NCBI GenBank assembly: GCA_047621665.1
Contig: JBLHMB010000012.1
Coordinates: 1-64,000, forward strand
Direction: 5' to 3'
Origin: Actimicrobium sp047621665
GTDB taxonomy: Bacteria > Pseudomonadota > Gammaproteobacteria > Burkholderiales > Burkholderiaceae_D
DNA: 64,000 bases
Below, piece by piece: positions 8,962 to 18,340 of this stretch. The notes beneath the pieces were generated by a model. The model had not been told where the DNA came from. It saw nothing but the letters and a program-made list of their open reading frames with translations, and ran no database searches. Position 1 is the first letter of the stretch. Every line of letters starts with the position of its first letter. The position numbers and the translations under genes are program-made.

Positions 8962-9038
8962 CTGCCCTTAGCTCAACTGGATAGAGCAATGCCCTTCTAA
9001 GGCATAGGTTACTGGTTCGATTCCAGTAGGGCAGACCA
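8962..9038 (+). tRNA. tRNA-Arg (TCT)
   Basis: A complete 77-base cloverleaf with acceptor arms CTGCCCT / AGGGCAG, D-arm GCTCAACTGGATAGAGC, anticodon arm ATGCC-CTTCTAA-GGCAT with anticodon TCT (reads AGA/AGG), T-arm CTGGTTCGATTCCAG and an encoded ACCA end. tRNA-Arg genes are common integration sites, but no integrase or 3'-end repeat is seen nearby. Confidence 0.96.
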
Positions 9039-9424
9039 GTCACTTGCATCACCTCCTGATTTCTTACTGCATCCACCGTTCGACCAATTCTCTTCTTGTT
9101 TGATGCGCTCGATGCCGGGCAATGCTGGTACCTTGACAGGGAGAGCTTGCAATTATTCTGTACGTTAAAGTCCGGTTATCTATCGTTTGCTGATCCGGAA
9201 ATAAACCCCTTGCGACTTATTTCGAATACACTTATTTTGATTTTAAGTATTGGCGCAAAGGAAATTTCGAGGTGGTAAAGGGACGCAGCACAACTACCTG
9301 CTTTCATTAAAAATGGCGGAACACAGGACGAGACCATGCGCCTTCGGCGTTGCCTCCCCGGTTCAACCTCCCGCGCTATCCGACGCTGCACACGTCACCA
9401 TGTTTCATTGAATCAGGGACTTCT
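9039..9424. other. non-coding stretch after tRNA-Arg
   Basis: About 385 bases with no supported gene. The short open frame within it (9096-9278) has no ribosome binding site and no recognisable product. The 3' part is AT-rich around 9205-9260 and may hold the promoter of the enoyl-CoA hydratase gene, but I cannot name one with confidence. Confidence 0.5.
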
Positions 9425-10210
9425 ATGGCCTCTTCCGAACCACCGGTTATCCTGCAGCGCGACGGCGCGATCGCCACGCTGCTCCTCAATCGTCCCGGCA
9501 GCCTGAATGCACTCGACATTCCTACCGCTCAGGCATTGCTCACTTGCTGTACCGAACTGGCTGCTGATGACAGCGTGCGGGCGGTCGTACTCAAAGGCGC
9601 CGGCAAAGCCTTCGGCGTCGGTGGTGACCTTGCGGCATTACGAACCGATTCCACGGCCACGGCGATGGCACTGATCGCGCCACTGCATGCGTCGGTGTTG
9701 CTGCTCACATCGATGAACGCGCCGGTCATTGCATGTCTACACGGCACGGTGGCCGGGGGCAGTCTGAGTCTGGCCATGGCGTGCGATTTGGCGATTGCTG
9801 CGGATAACACGCGTTTCAATCTGGCTTACGTCAATGTCGCGGCCAACTGCGACCTGTCCGGTTCGTGGCATTTGCCGCGTCTGGTCGGATTGCGCAATGC
9901 GATGGCTATCGCTTTGCTGGGTGACACATTTGATGCACCCGAGGCCTTGCGATTGGGGTTGCTCAACCGGATAGTGCCGGTAACGGAACTGGAGTCGGCG
10001 ACGGCGGCGCTGGCGCAGCGATTGGCCGACGGTCCGACGCAGGCGATCGGATGCATGAAGCGCCTGCTGCGTCAATCGCTCGACAATGACTTGCCTGCTC
10101 AGCTCGATCTTGAACGTGATAATTTTCGCGACAGCACCGTAACGGTCGATTTTGCTGAAGCGCTGGATGCTTTTTTTAGCAAGCGACGACCGCACTTTGT
10201 CGGTCGTTGA
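9425..10210 (+). CDS. enoyl-CoA hydratase/isomerase family protein
   Basis: A crotonase-fold protein of 261 residues. It has the fold's typical start (IATLLLNRPGSLNALD), oxyanion-hole regions KGAGKAFGVGGDL near residue 58 and GTVAGGSLSLAMACDLAIA near residue 105, and the late helix with GLLNRIVP. The catalytic Glu positions of classical hydratases are not clear in the GSLSLAMACD region, so the exact reaction (hydratase, isomerase or other CoA reaction) cannot be assigned. I chose the ATG at 9425; the longer in-frame extension to 9350 has no family resemblance. It stands alone, convergent with the hydroxypyruvate isomerase gene. Confidence 0.85.
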   Translation: MASSEPPVILQRDGAIATLLLNRPGSLNALDIPTAQALLTCCTELAADDSVRAVVLKGAGKAFGVGGDLAALRTDSTATAMALIAPLHASVLLLTSMNAPVIACLHGTVAGGSLSLAMACDLAIAADNTRFNLAYVNVAANCDLSGSWHLPRLVGLRNAMAIALLGDTFDAPEALRLGLLNRIVPVTELESATAALAQRLADGPTQAIGCMKRLLRQSLDNDLPAQLDLERDNFRDSTVTVDFAEALDAFFSKRRPHFVGR

Positions 10211-10272
10211 TCCAGTCTGTCCGGCGATCACAACGCCGCGCAGCAGATCGTTGCTGCGTTGTCAGCGCGTTA

Positions 10273-11058
10273 TCACCGAGCCGAACGGGCACTTGCCAGC
10301 CAGCCCAAACCGTCTCCGGTGCGTCCACGCGGACGATATTCGCAGCCAATCCAGCCGTCGTAGCCCAGTTCGTCGAGCAACCGGAACAGATACGGATAAT
10401 TGATTTCACCCTCATCGGGTTCGTTGCGTCCGGGGACGCTGGCAATCTGCACATGGCCGATGTGGGCGAGCTGCTGCTTAAACGTAGTAGCAAGGTCGCC
10501 TTCGACAATTTGCGCATGATAAAAATCCATCTGCACCTTGACGTTAGCCGCGCCGGACTCTTCCCGCAGTGCGTGCGCCTGTGCTTGCGTATGCAGGAAA
10601 TAGCCGGGAATGTCGCGCCGGTTGATCGGCTCAATGAGCAGCACCAGGCCGTGTTGATCGACGGCGTGCGCGGCATCGCGCAGATTAGCCAGATAGGTCG
10701 CGTGGTGTGCGGCCGGATCGGTGCCGGCAGGCATCACGCCGGCCATCATGTGCAGACGCTTTGTGCCAAGTGCCAGTGCGTACTCGATCGCACGGGCAAC
10801 GCCGGCACGGCACTCTTCTTCCCGACCGGGTAAGGCGGCAAGGCCGCGCTCGCCGCCTGCCCAGTCGCCAGTCGGCAAATTGAACAAGACACACTCGAGT
10901 TTGTTTTCCTGTAACCATGCCGCGACGTCTGCCGGCGGATATTCATACGGTGACAGAAATTCGACCGCGCTGAAACCTGCTGCCGCGGCCGCCGCAAAAC
11001 GCTGTGGAAAAGGAACTTCGTTGAACATCATCGTGAGGTTGGCAGCAAATTTTGGCAT
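10273..11058 (-). CDS. hyi: hydroxypyruvate isomerase family protein
   Basis: A TIM-barrel sugar-phosphate-isomerase-like enzyme of 261 residues, close to Hyi/OtnI (interconversion of hydroxypyruvate and tartronate semialdehyde, or 2-oxo-tetronate isomerisation). Visible family features are MPKFAANLTMMFNE at the N terminus, LIEPINRRDIPGYFL with the metal-binding Glu near residue 145, KVQMDFYHAQ near residue 178 and GWIGCEYRPRG at the end. I prefer the start at 11058, where AGGA lies 7 bp upstream; a second ATG at 11064 would overlap that RBS. It is the last member of a minus-strand set with a glycolate-oxidase-like FAD enzyme, which suggests C2/C3 hydroxyacid metabolism. Confidence 0.85.
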   Translation of the reverse strand: MPKFAANLTMMFNEVPFPQRFAAAAAAGFSAVEFLSPYEYPPADVAAWLQENKLECVLFNLPTGDWAGGERGLAALPGREEECRAGVARAIEYALALGTKRLHMMAGVMPAGTDPAAHHATYLANLRDAAHAVDQHGLVLLIEPINRRDIPGYFLHTQAQAHALREESGAANVKVQMDFYHAQIVEGDLATTFKQQLAHIGHVQIASVPGRNEPDEGEINYPYLFRLLDELGYDGWIGCEYRPRGRTGDGLGWLASARSAR

Positions 11059-11149
11059 GGTCATCCTGGAGTCAGGCAGAGGGGAAAGGACGTTTCGCCA
11101 GGCAGCAGCGAATCGTTAGTCGGTTATTCTGACAACGGGACTGCCGTCG

Positions 11150-11605
11150 TCAGGACTGGCATTCGAGCACGTATTGTTCGGTGACCCGGCGCGCCTTGCG
11201 ACTCGCTTTTTCTACGTGTCTACCCGATGCGGTAGCGGCATCTTCGTCGGCCCATTTGCGGCGCTGCGCCAGCGTCTCGCACTTGCGGCGGTGGGCACCG
11301 GCGACGGCACTGGCATGCAGGCGTTCCTTGCGTTCTGCGTGTTCGAGCTTGTTGCGTGCGGCTTCGAGGCGTTGCAATTGGATCTTGTCTGCGGCAGTCT
11401 GACGCAGCGCGTGAGCCTGGGCGGCCTTGATCGTGGCGGGTGTGCGCAGATCGGTGGCCGGCAGTGCCGGTGAACCGTCGCAGGCCACATCGCTGTACGT
11501 CACCGTGCCTTGCGTGTCACACCGGAACGCAGCGTGGGCAGATACCCCCGCAGCGAGCATTACTAAAGCCAGCAAGCGGCGTCGGAGCGGGAGCATACGC
11601 GCCAC
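11150..11605 (-). CDS. exported DUF4124-like protein
   Basis: A 151-residue protein with a signal peptide (RRRLLALVMLAAGVSAHA, cleavage after about residue 25) followed by a short DUF4124-like segment (AFRCDTQGTVTYSDVACDG). The rest is a charged, probably helical coiled-coil region rich in Arg, Lys and Glu. The function is unknown. The frame opens with a GTG at 11605, 2 bp after the FAD oxidase stop; an ATG at 11596 gives an equally good signal peptide. It is probably cotranscribed with the FAD oxidase. Confidence 0.7.
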   Translation of the reverse strand: MARMLPLRRRLLALVMLAAGVSAHAAFRCDTQGTVTYSDVACDGSPALPATDLRTPATIKAAQAHALRQTAADKIQLQRLEAARNKLEHAERKERLHASAVAGAHRRKCETLAQRRKWADEDAATASGRHVEKASRKARRVTEQYVLECQS

Positions 11606-11607
11606 GA

Positions 11608-13014
11608 TCAGACCACTTTTCCCGGGTTCATCAGGTTTAGCGGATCGAGCGCGTTCTTGATGCTTTCCATCAGGCGCATTTCGACCGGTGATTTGTAGCG
11701 TCGGATTTCATCACGCTTCATGGCTCCGAGGCCGTGTTCAGCGGAAATCGAGCCACCGAAATGGTCGACGCTGTCATGCACGACGCGGTTGATATCGCTC
11801 TGGCTGGCAATGAGCGCATCGCCTGCTTCACCGGCCGGTGGCGAGACGTTGTAATGCAGGTTGCCGTCGCCGAGGTGGCCGAAGGTGACCAGCCGGCAGC
11901 CCGGAAATTCGGCGGCCAGCAGCGCGTCGGTGCGGGTAATGAACGCGCCGATATCGGAAATCGGCACCGAGACGTCATGCTTGATGTTCTTGCCTTCGTC
12001 GGCTTGGGCGAGCGGAATGTGTTCGCGCAATTGCCACAGGGCTTTCGATTGCGCAATCGACGAGGCAACCACGGCGTCGTGGATCACTTCCTGCTCCAGC
12101 GCATCGGCCATCAGGCGCTCCAGCAATGCTTCGGCGTGTTCGGCCGATTCGTTGTCGGACAACTCGAGCAGCACATACTGCGGTGACGATTGCGCGAAAG
12201 GCAGTTTCATTTGCGGATAATGCGTGGCCACCAGTTGCAGGCAGAAGTCCGACATCAGCTCGAAACCGGTCAGCGTCGCACCGCAATGTCCTTGCGCCAG
12301 TGTCAGCAGACGCAGCGCGTCTTCAGGCGAGTTCATTGCTGCCAGGGCGGTCAGGCGTGCTTTGGGTTGCGGATACAGCATCAGAACGGCAGCGGTGATG
12401 ATGCCCAGCGTCCCTTCGGCGCCGATGAACAGATCGCGCAAGTCAAAGCCGGTATTGTCCTTGCGCAAGCCGCGCAAGCCGCTCCAGACTTCGCCCTGCG
12501 CCGTGACGACTTCGAGTCCCAGGCACAGGTCACGCATGTTGCCGTAACGCAGAACCGCCGTGCCGCCTGCATTGGTGGCGAGATTGCCACCGATCGTGCA
12601 ACTGCCTTCGGCCGCCAGCGACAGCGGAAACAGGCGGTCGGCGGCGCTGGCCGCTTCCTGCACGGTTTGCAGGATGCAGCCGGCTTCGACGGTCATGGTG
12701 TTATTGATCAGGTCGGTTGCGCGGATGGCGTTAAGTCGTGTCAGCGACAGGACGACGGCCTTGCCGCTTTCGTCGGGCACGCTGCCCAGCACCAGGCCGG
12801 TATTGCCGCCCTGCGGTACCAGTGGCACCCGGAACGTATTGCACAGACGGACCAGTGCAGCGACTTCCTCGGTGTTACCAGGTTTCATGACGGCCAGTGC
12901 CTTGCCGGTAAAACGGCGGCGCCAGTCAGTCAGGTAAGCGGCCATGTCGGTTGGGTCGGCGATGACGTATTGCGCGCCGATGGCGCTGCGGCATTGTTCT
13001 AGAAATTCATTCAT
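11608..13014 (-). CDS. FAD-binding oxidase/dehydrogenase, GlcD/D-2-hydroxyacid type
   Basis: A 468-residue flavoenzyme of the vanillyl-alcohol-oxidase fold. The N-terminal PCMH FAD domain shows VPQGGNTGLVLGSVPDE near residue 75 and the GNLATNAGGTAVLRYGN pyrophosphate loop. The C-terminal domain has FGHLGDGNLHYNV near residue 375 and the SAEHGLGAMKRDEI motif near 425. Such enzymes oxidise D-2-hydroxyacids (glycolate, D-lactate, D-2-hydroxyglutarate); the substrate cannot be fixed here. Its start overlaps the DUF2069 stop by 4 bp, so translation is probably coupled. Confidence 0.9.
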   Translation of the reverse strand: MNEFLEQCRSAIGAQYVIADPTDMAAYLTDWRRRFTGKALAVMKPGNTEEVAALVRLCNTFRVPLVPQGGNTGLVLGSVPDESGKAVVLSLTRLNAIRATDLINNTMTVEAGCILQTVQEAASAADRLFPLSLAAEGSCTIGGNLATNAGGTAVLRYGNMRDLCLGLEVVTAQGEVWSGLRGLRKDNTGFDLRDLFIGAEGTLGIITAAVLMLYPQPKARLTALAAMNSPEDALRLLTLAQGHCGATLTGFELMSDFCLQLVATHYPQMKLPFAQSSPQYVLLELSDNESAEHAEALLERLMADALEQEVIHDAVVASSIAQSKALWQLREHIPLAQADEGKNIKHDVSVPISDIGAFITRTDALLAAEFPGCRLVTFGHLGDGNLHYNVSPPAGEAGDALIASQSDINRVVHDSVDHFGGSISAEHGLGAMKRDEIRRYKSPVEMRLMESIKNALDPLNLMNPGKVV

Positions 13015-13418
13015 TTGGCGGCTTTTTCAGTGGCTTTGGCAATCGTTTCGCGGGCAATTTTTTTAGCTGCTTTTTTCAACGGTTTCAGATAATAAATGAC
13101 CGAAAAAAAGTAAATGCAGACCAGGGCGACTTCGACCCATCCGAGTGTCGCAGAAAGCGGCACGCTGTCGCTGGCTGCGCGTACCAGACCTTCGGTTAAA
13201 TAGATCAGGATCAACATTGATGACCATTGCAGCGTATATACGTCACGCTTGATCACGCCGCGCAAAGGCAACAGCAACGGGATGACCTTCAGCACCATCC
13301 ATGAACCGCCCGGACGCAACGGAGCCAGCCACAATTCCCAGAGGATGCCGAGCACGATCAGGCCTACCAGGCTGGCGACAGCGGCTTGATAGCAATATTT
13401 TTGGAAAGTAGTTTGCAT
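13011..13418 (-). CDS. DUF2069 family membrane protein
   Basis: A 135-residue protein with four hydrophobic segments (about 10-30, 40-55, 65-83 and 92-112) and a basic C-terminal tail (KKAAKKIARETIAKATEKAAK). The pattern fits DUF2069, a family often found next to wrbA in Burkholderiales; its function is not known. Its ATG overlaps the wrbA stop (TAATG) and its end overlaps the FAD oxidase start by 4 bp. Confidence 0.82.
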   Translation of the reverse strand: MQTTFQKYCYQAAVASLVGLIVLGILWELWLAPLRPGGSWMVLKVIPLLLPLRGVIKRDVYTLQWSSMLILIYLTEGLVRAASDSVPLSATLGWVEVALVCIYFFSVIYYLKPLKKAAKKIARETIAKATEKAAK

Positions 13419-14026
13419 TATTGAGAGCGCAGTTTTTGCGCGGTTTCGGCCAGTCGCCGGCCGAGCGCGATGGTCAAGGTCCGGCTGTCGTCAGAGATCG
13501 GATGGCTACCGTCAAGGCCGGACCAGTGGCTCGCTCCGTACGGCGTACCACCGGTGGTAGTGGTCATCAGTTCCGGGTGTGTGTAGGGCAGGCCGAGGAT
13601 CATCATGCCGTGGTGCAGTAGCGGCATCATCATCGTCAGTAGCGTACTTTCCTGACCGCCATGCAGGCTGCCGGTCGAGGTAAACACGCAGGCCGGCTTG
13701 CCTGCCAGCGCGCCACCCAGCCACTGCGCGCTGGTGCCATCCCAAAAATATTTGAGCGGCGAGGCCATATTGCCGAAGCGGGTCGGTGAACCGAAAGCCA
13801 GGCCGGCACAATCGGTCAGGTCCTGCAATTCGACATACGGTGCACCCTGTGCGGGGATCTCGGGTTCGGTGGCTTCGGTCACGGTAGAAATCGCCGGCAC
13901 GGTACGCAGCAGCGCGTCGCAACCGGGGACACTTTCGATGCCCTGCGCCAGCAATTCGGCCATCTTGCGGGTTGAGCCGTGACGGGAGTAATACAAAACC
14001 AGAATGGACAAGTTAGGTGAGTTCAT
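13418..14026 (-). CDS. wrbA: NAD(P)H:quinone oxidoreductase, WrbA type
   Basis: A flavodoxin-fold FMN enzyme that reduces quinones with NAD(P)H by two electrons. The 202 residues show the FMN phosphate loop YYSRHGSTRKMAELLA near residue 12, the FGSPTRFGNMASPLKYFWD motif near residue 78, the STGSLHGGQESTLLTM region and the GGTPYGASHW motif. The start at 14026 gives this standard length; a longer open frame upstream has unrelated composition. It is the first gene of the wrbA - DUF2069 - FAD oxidase - DUF4124 - hyi set. Confidence 0.95.
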   Translation of the reverse strand: MNSPNLSILVLYYSRHGSTRKMAELLAQGIESVPGCDALLRTVPAISTVTEATEPEIPAQGAPYVELQDLTDCAGLAFGSPTRFGNMASPLKYFWDGTSAQWLGGALAGKPACVFTSTGSLHGGQESTLLTMMMPLLHHGMMILGLPYTHPELMTTTTGGTPYGASHWSGLDGSHPISDDSRTLTIALGRRLAETAQKLRSQ

Positions 14027-14119
14027 CCGCGATATTATAGGGCGCTTTGCATTTCGCCTTGCATCCCGTTTTGCATCACGCACGTGTTGCTGCCAGCCAC
14101 CTAGACCGAGTTCTTTTGC

Positions 14120-15424
14120 ATGACACGAGCCATCCGTTTTTCCCCGCTGCGCGGCCTGACCTGGGCCCGGTTGCGTGACCTGTTCCGCTTCGCAGCGCGC
14201 CGGCTTGACGAAGAGCATTTACCGCAAGTGGCCGGCAGCCTGACCTTCACCACGGTGCTCGCATTGGTGCCATTGCTGACCATCGCGCTGGCGATTTTTA
14301 CCGCATTCCCGTTGTTTAATACCTTTCGCACCTCGCTCGAAGCGTATTTCACCCAGAACCTGATGCCGAAGGCGATCGCCAATACCGTCCTCGAATACCT
14401 GACCCAGTTTGCCGCCAAGTCGACCGGCCTGTCGGCCATCGGCGGCGGTGTGCTGGTGGTGACGGCGGTGGCGATGATGTCGACCATCGACCGGGTCTTC
14501 AACCGCATCTGGGGCGTGCGCGTGAGCCGGCCTTTTTTGCAGCGGGTGCTGGTGTACTGGGCCATTGTCACGCTCGGACCGCTGCTGATCGGGGTCTCGA
14601 TTTCGCTGACGTCCTACTTGTTCAAGGCCACCAACGGCGTGGTGCTGACCATCCCGATGATAGGCGCGGTGGCTTACACGGTCATTTCGGTGGCGCTGAC
14701 AACAGGTGCCTTTGCGCTGTTGTACGTCTCAGTACCAAACCGCACTGTCGCCTGGCCCGATGCGCTCTGGGGTGGTTTGCTGGCGGGCGTCGCCTTTGAA
14801 ATTGCCAAGCGCCTGTTCGCCACCTACGTGGTGCGGTTTCCGACTTACACGATGGTGTACGGATCGGTTGCGGCGGTGCCGATTTTCCTGTTGTGGATCT
14901 ACATGTTCTGGATGATTACGCTAGGCGGCGCGTTGCTGGCAGCGGCCTTGCCGGTCGTTAAATACGAACGCTGGTGGCATGTCGCACGGCCCGGCAGCGC
15001 GTTTGTCGATGCGATCGATATCTTGCGCATGCTGTACCGGGCGCGCAGCGTTGCCAGTTCCGCCGAAGTCAATGCGACGATGATTCGCAACGGTACCCAT
15101 CTTGGCTTTGATGAGTCCGAGCAATTGCTGCAGCAGATGCTCGATGCCGGTTGGGTCGGACGCATCCGTAACGAGGAGCCCAAGCGCCGGTTGCGCTGGA
15201 AAAAATCCGACAACGGCAGCCTCGACCGCTGGACTTTGCTGGCCAACCCGCAGCAGCTCAAGCTGGGGGATGTCTATCAGGTGTTTGTGTTCGATGCATT
15301 CAGTGCGTCACCGCTGGCAACCCATGTCGAAAGCGCGATCGAACGTGGTCTCGACCAGAGCCTCGCAGCATATTTCGACCATGAACCGGTGCGGCCGTTC
15401 AAGCTCAGTAAGACGACGTCCTGA
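14120..15424 (+). CDS. YihY/virulence factor BrkB family membrane protein
   Basis: An inner-membrane protein of 434 residues. The N-terminal 280 residues hold about six membrane helices of the YihY/BrkB family (older annotation: ribonuclease BN, an assignment later withdrawn). Recognisable parts are AGSLTFTTVLALVPLLTIALA near residue 37, the TIDRVFNRIWGV segment and the TYTMVYGSVAAVPIFLLWIY segment. The C-terminal 150 residues are cytoplasmic and resemble a winged-helix-like tail. Its role is not established. It diverges from wrbA. Confidence 0.88.
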   Translation: MTRAIRFSPLRGLTWARLRDLFRFAARRLDEEHLPQVAGSLTFTTVLALVPLLTIALAIFTAFPLFNTFRTSLEAYFTQNLMPKAIANTVLEYLTQFAAKSTGLSAIGGGVLVVTAVAMMSTIDRVFNRIWGVRVSRPFLQRVLVYWAIVTLGPLLIGVSISLTSYLFKATNGVVLTIPMIGAVAYTVISVALTTGAFALLYVSVPNRTVAWPDALWGGLLAGVAFEIAKRLFATYVVRFPTYTMVYGSVAAVPIFLLWIYMFWMITLGGALLAAALPVVKYERWWHVARPGSAFVDAIDILRMLYRARSVASSAEVNATMIRNGTHLGFDESEQLLQQMLDAGWVGRIRNEEPKRRLRWKKSDNGSLDRWTLLANPQQLKLGDVYQVFVFDAFSASPLATHVESAIERGLDQSLAAYFDHEPVRPFKLSKTTS

Positions 15425-15490
15425 GAGGTTGCCACGCTAGCGTGTTTCCGGTCATCGAATCGCCAACCAGTTAGCAGGGCGACCTCCGGT

Positions 15491-16297
15491 CTATGACACG
15501 GCAAATCCGAACAGGCTGGCCAATACCGCATCCGGTTGCTCGGCCATCAACGCGTGACCGCAACTAGCCAGCCGCTCGACCCGCGCCGTCGGGATTGCCG
15601 CGATCAATGCGGCACTGGCGCGCGCAGGCGTCATCTGGTCCTGTTGCGCCAGCAGGAACAGCGTCGGACAAGTCACGGCAGCGGCCGCCTGCATCCCTTG
15701 CGCATAGCTGTTGCAGGCCACGAAATCCGTATGAAAAAGTGCTGCCGCATTGCCGGCGGCCAGTCGCTGCATTAATCGCTGATTGCCGCCGGTGACCGAA
15801 AATCCCGGCCCCGGTGACGAGGGTTTTTGTGCTATGCCGGAATGCGACCAGACATTGACCATGTCGATGGCGCTCGGCTCGTCATGCAGCGCCGCGTCGA
15901 GCAGTGCTTCCGAGACTTTCATCGGATAAGCGCAAGCCAGCAACGCCAGCCGGGTAACCCGGTGCGGCGCGCGGTGTGCGGTTTCCAGCGCGATCAGCGA
16001 GCCCATGCTGTGACCGATCAGCATTGCGTGCGTGACGCCGGCCGCATCGAGCACCGCCAGCAGCCAGCCGGCCATTGCCTCGACTGAAGCCAGTGGCGCA
16101 CCCTTGCTGCGGCCGTGGCCCGGCAAGTCGATCGCCAGTACGCCGAAACCGTGATGGGCAAAGTACCGCGTCTGCAGAATCCATACCGAATGGTCGTGTT
16201 GTGCACCGTGGATGAACACCGCCGTCGGCAAGGCGGCATCGAACGGCTTGCCGCCGGTATAGCAATAGGCCGCGTGACCAGCAACGTTGAGCAGCAT
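15491..16297 (-). CDS. alpha/beta hydrolase
   Basis: A 268-residue alpha/beta hydrolase of the small esterase type. The oxyanion segment is FIHGAQHDHSVW near residue 28, the nucleophile elbow is GHSMG near residue 96, a likely Asp is in LLAQQDQMTPA and the His in ASCGHALMAEQP near residue 247. The substrate is unknown. It starts 1 bp after the metY stop, so the two are translated from one transcript. By context it could act on an acyl ester linked to homoserine metabolism, but that is only a guess from position. Confidence 0.85.
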   Translation of the reverse strand: MLLNVAGHAAYCYTGGKPFDAALPTAVFIHGAQHDHSVWILQTRYFAHHGFGVLAIDLPGHGRSKGAPLASVEAMAGWLLAVLDAAGVTHAMLIGHSMGSLIALETAHRAPHRVTRLALLACAYPMKVSEALLDAALHDEPSAIDMVNVWSHSGIAQKPSSPGPGFSVTGGNQRLMQRLAAGNAAALFHTDFVACNSYAQGMQAAAAVTCPTLFLLAQQDQMTPARASAALIAAIPTARVERLASCGHALMAEQPDAVLASLFGFAVS

Positions 16298-16298
16298 G

Positions 16299-17618
16299 TC
16301 AGGCTCCTTTCGGACTACGTTGCGAGGCCTTCAGGCCGATGGCCAGGTCTTCGATCAGGTCGTCGACATCTTCGAGTCCGATCGACAGGCGCATCGTGCC
16401 TTCGGTAATCCCGGAGGCCCGCAGTTGGTCTGCCGGTACGCGGAAATGCGTGGTCGAGGCCGGATGGATGACCAGCGATTTCGCATCGCCGACATTGGCC
16501 AGGTGCGAGAAAATTTTCAGTGCCTCAACGAAGCGCTGGCCGGCTGCACGGTCCCCCTTGATATTGAATGTGAAGACCGCACCGCAGCCTTTGGGCAGCA
16601 ATGTTTTGGCCAACTCGTAGTCAGGATGCGATGGCAGCTCGGGATACGAAACCGATTCTACGGCGGCTTGCGCGAGCAGGAACTCGACCACCTTGCGGGT
16701 ATTGGTGACGTGCCGGTCCATGCGCAGGCCAAGGGTTTCGATGCCCTGCAAAATCGCAAACGCATTGTGCGGACTCATCACGGCGCCGAAGTCGCGCAAG
16801 CCTTCGCGTCGGGCCCGCAGCGCGAAGGGCGCTACCGTCGACTCTTCCGAAAACACCATGCCGTGGAACCCGTCATACGGTTCGCACAGCTCGCCGAAGC
16901 GACCGGTTTTTTCATACGCCAGTTGCCAGTCGAAGGTGCCGCCATCGACCAGCAGGCCACCGATGGCGGTGCCGTGGCCGCACAGGAATTTGGTGGCGGA
17001 ATGGAAAATCAGGTCAGCACCGTGATCGAACGGACGCAACAGATACGGCGTCGTAAACGTTGCATCGACCATCAGCGGCAAATAGTGTTCATGCGCCAGC
17101 GCTGCGACGCGGTCGATGTCGAGTACGTCCAGTCCCGGATTGCCGAGGGTTTCGGCAAACAGCACCTTGGTGTTCGGCCGGATCGCCGCGCGCCAGGCGT
17201 CGAGGTCGCGCGGGTCGACGAAGGTGGTCTCGATACCGAAGCGCTTGAGCGTATAGCCAAGCAGATTGTGCGAGCCGCCGTACAGCGCGCGCGAAGCGAC
17301 GATATGCGAACCGGCACCGGCAATCGTCACCAGTCCGAGATGCATTGCGGCCTGACCACTGGCCGTGGCAATTCCGGCGACGCCGCCTTCCAGCGCCGCG
17401 ATACGTTCTTCCAACACAGCATTGGTCGGGTTCGAAATACGCGAATACACATGACCGGAACGCTCCATGTTGAACAGCGACGCCGCATGATCGGAGTCCT
17501 TGAAGACAAACGAGCTGGTCAGGTAGATCGGCGTGGCACGCGCGCCGGTGGCGGGATCAGGGGCGGCGCCGGCATGCAAGGCAAGCGTATCGAAACCAAG
17601 GTAAGGTGGAATACTCAT
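16299..17618 (-). CDS. metY: O-acetylhomoserine sulfhydrylase
   Basis: A PLP enzyme of the Cys/Met metabolism family that forms homocysteine from O-acetylhomoserine and sulfide. The 439-residue length fits MetY rather than the shorter MetZ or MetB. Family wording includes FDTLALHAGAAPDPATGARA at the start, YSRISNPTNAVLEERIAALEGG, and the PLP lysine in FHSATKFLCGHGT near residue 210. It is followed by the alpha/beta hydrolase gene. Confidence 0.93.
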   Translation of the reverse strand: MSIPPYLGFDTLALHAGAAPDPATGARATPIYLTSSFVFKDSDHAASLFNMERSGHVYSRISNPTNAVLEERIAALEGGVAGIATASGQAAMHLGLVTIAGAGSHIVASRALYGGSHNLLGYTLKRFGIETTFVDPRDLDAWRAAIRPNTKVLFAETLGNPGLDVLDIDRVAALAHEHYLPLMVDATFTTPYLLRPFDHGADLIFHSATKFLCGHGTAIGGLLVDGGTFDWQLAYEKTGRFGELCEPYDGFHGMVFSEESTVAPFALRARREGLRDFGAVMSPHNAFAILQGIETLGLRMDRHVTNTRKVVEFLLAQAAVESVSYPELPSHPDYELAKTLLPKGCGAVFTFNIKGDRAAGQRFVEALKIFSHLANVGDAKSLVIHPASTTHFRVPADQLRASGITEGTMRLSIGLEDVDDLIEDLAIGLKASQRSPKGA

Positions 17619-17761
17619 TGGACTGACTCTCCTGTCTGGAATGCCTGAATCCTAGCACTTGCATCCGGCTCTGCCGAAAGTGCGTGGTAGTGCGCTAGAT
17701 TTTTGGACCTGCTTACGCTACATTGCAAACAACAGAACAACAACGACTCGGGACACGAAAA

Positions 17762-18208
17762 ATGAAAGTATCTGAAATCCTGCAGGTCAAGGGCAACATC
17801 CTCTACACCGTTACTCCCGAAACAGCGATGCATGAAGCCGTCATTACGATGGCCGAAAAAGATATTGGCTCGCTGGTGGTCATGGAGTTCGGTGAGCTCG
17901 TCGGCATGCTGAGTTTTCGTGAGGTCATGAAAACGCTGCATGAAAACGGCGGTGAAATCGGTAAAAGTCTGGTACGCAAGCACATGGACGACCATCCGAT
18001 CACGGTCACGCCGGAAACCGAAATTAATGAAGTACGCCGCTTGATGCTGGAGCGTCATGCGCGCTATGTGCCGGTACTCGAAGCCAAGACGCTGCTGGGT
18101 GTGATCTCGTTTTACGATGTCGCCCGTGCCGTGGTCGAAGCCCAGAGTTTTGAAAATAAAATGCTGAAAGCCTATATCCGCGACTGGCCTGTCGAAGGTG
18201 ACGAATAA
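17762..18208 (+). CDS. CBS-domain protein
   Basis: A 148-residue protein made of two tandem CBS motifs (about residues 5-60 and 75-130), which usually bind adenosyl nucleotides. The pattern SEILQVKGNILYTVTPETAMHEAV and PITVTPETEINEVRRLMLERHARYVPVLE is typical of free-standing CBS pair proteins in Burkholderiales. The ligand and partner are unknown. I chose the ATG at 17762; the in-frame extension upstream has no domain content. Confidence 0.9.
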   Translation: MKVSEILQVKGNILYTVTPETAMHEAVITMAEKDIGSLVVMEFGELVGMLSFREVMKTLHENGGEIGKSLVRKHMDDHPITVTPETEINEVRRLMLERHARYVPVLEAKTLLGVISFYDVARAVVEAQSFENKMLKAYIRDWPVEGDE

Positions 18209-18340
18209 TTTTCTACCGGATAGTTGTTCACAGCATTATTGCAGCGCCGTTATTGGCACGCTGAACAAGGCGGTCGATAACGGCATTTTCATTTGTACCA
18301 GGACGTTCGATGCTGATCGTCCGCTCAAGGAGCTAGCACC

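Noticed and set aside
8962..9424. A possible integration site at tRNA-Arg with an integrated element downstream.
   Set aside because: No integrase gene and no repeat of the tRNA 3' end was seen in the region; the following genes are ordinary metabolic genes.
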